Assembly: GCF_001557215.1 (NCBI RefSeq)
Contig: NZ_LSJM01000057.1
Location: 1-6,029, forward strand
Direction of reading: 5' to 3'
Source: Sphingomonas sp. CCH9-E2
GTDB lineage: Bacteria > Pseudomonadota > Alphaproteobacteria > Sphingomonadales > Sphingomonadaceae
Length of the DNA: 6,029 nucleotides
The notes below the pieces were generated by a model that was not told the DNA's origin, did not search any database, and worked only from the letters and a program-made list of their open reading frames with translations. The position numbers and the translations under genes are program-made. Shown piece after piece: positions 5,161 to 6,029 of the stretch; position 1 is the stretch's first letter; every line of letters begins with the position of its first letter.

Positions 5161-5205
5161 GGTCCGACATCGCGATCATACGATCGCCAGAGGGGCCCGG
5201 TCCGC
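5159..5205 (-). ncRNA. Structured leader RNA element, copy 2 (upstream of the DUF465 gene)
   Basis: Same architecture as 4823-4872. Outer stem GCGGACCG (5205-5198) with CGGACCGC (5166-5159), paired except for one A-A mismatch in the middle. Internal loop GGCCCCTCTG / GATGT, identical to copy 1. Apical hairpin GCGATC-GTAT-GATCGC (5187-5172), with a sequence unlike copy 1 but fully paired. The promoter at 5212-5240 would start transcription at about 5205, the first base of the element, so it forms the very 5' end of the transcript and lies 92 nt before the DUF465 ATG. Confidence 0.78.
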
Positions 5206-5211
5206 GCGCTG

Positions 5212-5240
5212 TTTATGGCTGCAGCGCACCATTTTGTCAA
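5212..5240 (-). promoter_or_regulatory. Sigma70-type promoter of the DUF465-alx unit
   Basis: On the - strand a perfect -35 TTGACA (5240-5235) is followed after exactly 17 nt by CATAAA (5217-5212), a 4 of 6 match to TATAAT. It begins 4 bp after the stop codon of the methyltransferase-like gene. The expected start point falls near 5205, exactly at the base of the leader element, which gives a leader of about 140 nt. Confidence 0.75.
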
Positions 5241-5244
5241 GATG

Positions 5245-6029
5245 TCAGGGCTTGGGCCGCAGTGCATCGGCCAGCGATGCGCTCGCCGAACCGCGCCGCG
5301 CGGGCTTGGGCTGGCTGGGGTCGGGGGCCCAGCCGGTGACGAAGATCGCGTCGAACCGCTCGCTGGTCCGCCCCTCGCCATCGGCGCGCGTGGCGAAGGC
5401 TTGCGCGGCGCGTGCCACTGCGCTGCGGGTCAGCGGGGCGGGGTCGCGCAGCAGGCTGGTCGCGCCCATGCCGCGCAGGTCGCGGACCAGGTCGAACAGG
5501 CTGGCGTAACGCACCTCCAGCGTCTCGACATCCGCCACCGGCAGCGCGAACCCCGCGCGGACCAGCAGATCGCCTGCCGCGCGCACATCGACCTGAGGAT
5601 GCACCCGCGCCGCCGGCCGATCGCCCTCCGCCTCCAGCATCACGCTGCGCAGGGTGGAGAGCGTCGACCCGCCCAGAAACGCGCCCATGAACAGCCCGTC
5701 GGGCCGCAGCGAGCGGCGGATCAGCGCCAGCGCGCCGGGCAGATCGTTGACGCTGTCGAGCACGCCCGCCGAGACGACGAGGTCATAAGCGCCCTCGGGC
5801 GAATGCGGTCGGTCCTCATCGGCCTGCACTCCCCCCGACAGCGCTGCGAAGCGCGTCCCGGCGTCGAGGCGCGTGACGCGCGCACCCGGCGGTGGGACGA
5901 AGGTCCCATCGAAGCTGCCCAGGTCCAGCACGTCGCGAAACTCGCGCCGCACCGCGTCGAGCCGCTCGGCAATCCCGTCGAGCATCCAGGCCCGGATGAA
6001 GTCGAACCCGGCAAAGCCCGGCGCTGCGC
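5245..6029 (-). CDS. NDUFAF5-type SAM-dependent methyltransferase-like protein (N-terminus outside window)
   Basis: The frame runs off the right end of the window (AAPGFAGFDFIRAW continues before the first internal Met), so the 5' end is missing; about 260 residues are visible. A class I SAM-binding fold is indicated by motif I VLDLGSFDG, the acidic/post-I region, YDLVVSAGVLDSVNDLPGAL and LRPDGLFMGAFLGGSTLSTLR. The last block, together with the later LRGMGA and the C-terminal PARRGSASASL, resembles the mitochondrial complex I assembly factor NDUFAF5, which hydroxylates an arginine of the NDUFS7 subunit. A complex I role here is inference by homology; BioC-like or other methyltransferases are the alternatives. 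Motif I has Ser-Phe-Asp where many enzymes have a Gly-rich run, which fits a family with unusual chemistry. Its stop is followed after 4 bp by the promoter of the next unit, with no terminator between. Confidence 0.85.
   Translation of the reverse strand, partial: AAPGFAGFDFIRAWMLDGIAERLDAVRREFRDVLDLGSFDGTFVPPPGARVTRLDAGTRFAALSGGVQADEDRPHSPEGAYDLVVSAGVLDSVNDLPGALALIRRSLRPDGLFMGAFLGGSTLSTLRSVMLEAEGDRPAARVHPQVDVRAAGDLLVRAGFALPVADVETLEVRYASLFDLVRDLRGMGATSLLRDPAPLTRSAVARAAQAFATRADGEGRTSERFDAIFVTGWAPDPSQPKPARRGSASASLADALRPKP

Noticed and set aside
4823..5205. The two similar hairpins as ends of a mobile element or a dispersed palindromic (REP-like) repeat
   Set aside because: They are in direct orientation, there are no target duplications or transposase, the paired bases differ while loop bases are kept, and one begins exactly at a promoter start point; a regulatory RNA explains this better.
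4821..5339. + strand open frames of up to 172 codons across the leader elements and DUF465
   Set aside because: They cross the promoter, both RNA elements and the antisense of the DUF465 gene; they have no ribosome binding site or recognisable domain.

Overview
The window looks like a chromosomal segment of an alphaproteobacterium, most likely a sphingomonad. The evidence is high GC, very GC-rich third codon positions, the xerD-accA gene pair, tiny Flp-type prepilins and an NDUFAF5-type methyltransferase-like gene. Taxon is inferred from gene content and style, not from a search. There is no rRNA, tRNA, IS element, phage gene or CRISPR array in it.

Left part, + strand (1-2515): the 3' end of a conserved hypothetical gene, then xerD (tyrosine recombinase for dimer resolution) from a TTG start that overlaps the previous stop, then accA (acetyl-CoA carboxylase carboxyltransferase alpha subunit). 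The three are packed with essentially no spacing and read as one operon. A bidirectional terminator at 2533-2571 closes it.

Middle part, - strand (2586-3315): three small Flp/Fap prepilin genes, transcribed right to left: a divergent 60-residue pilin, a canonical 55-residue pilin and a 56-residue pilin. The last two encode mature pilins that differ at one residue but have unrelated leaders, and the last one has Ala instead of Gly at the prepilin-peptidase -1 site. A strong terminator hairpin sits between them. The assembly machinery (Tad/Cpa) is not in the window. Divergent from the pilins is mutT (+, Nudix 8-oxo-dGTP hydrolase), which overlaps tail-to-tail by 4 bp with an alx/terC-type gene.

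Right part, - strand (3795-6029): NDUFAF5-like methyltransferase (5' end outside the window), a good sigma70-type promoter directly after its stop, a structured leader element, a small YdcH/DUF465 protein, a second copy of the same element, and the Alx/TerC membrane protein. The two element copies (5159-5205 and 4823-4872) share the internal-loop residues exactly, while their apical hairpins differ completely in sequence but keep pairing. This is the signature of a conserved cis-regulatory RNA, possibly a metal sensor because Alx/TerC proteins export Mn2+. It is the most interesting feature of the window. The layout is promoter - RNA element - DUF465 - RNA element - alx.
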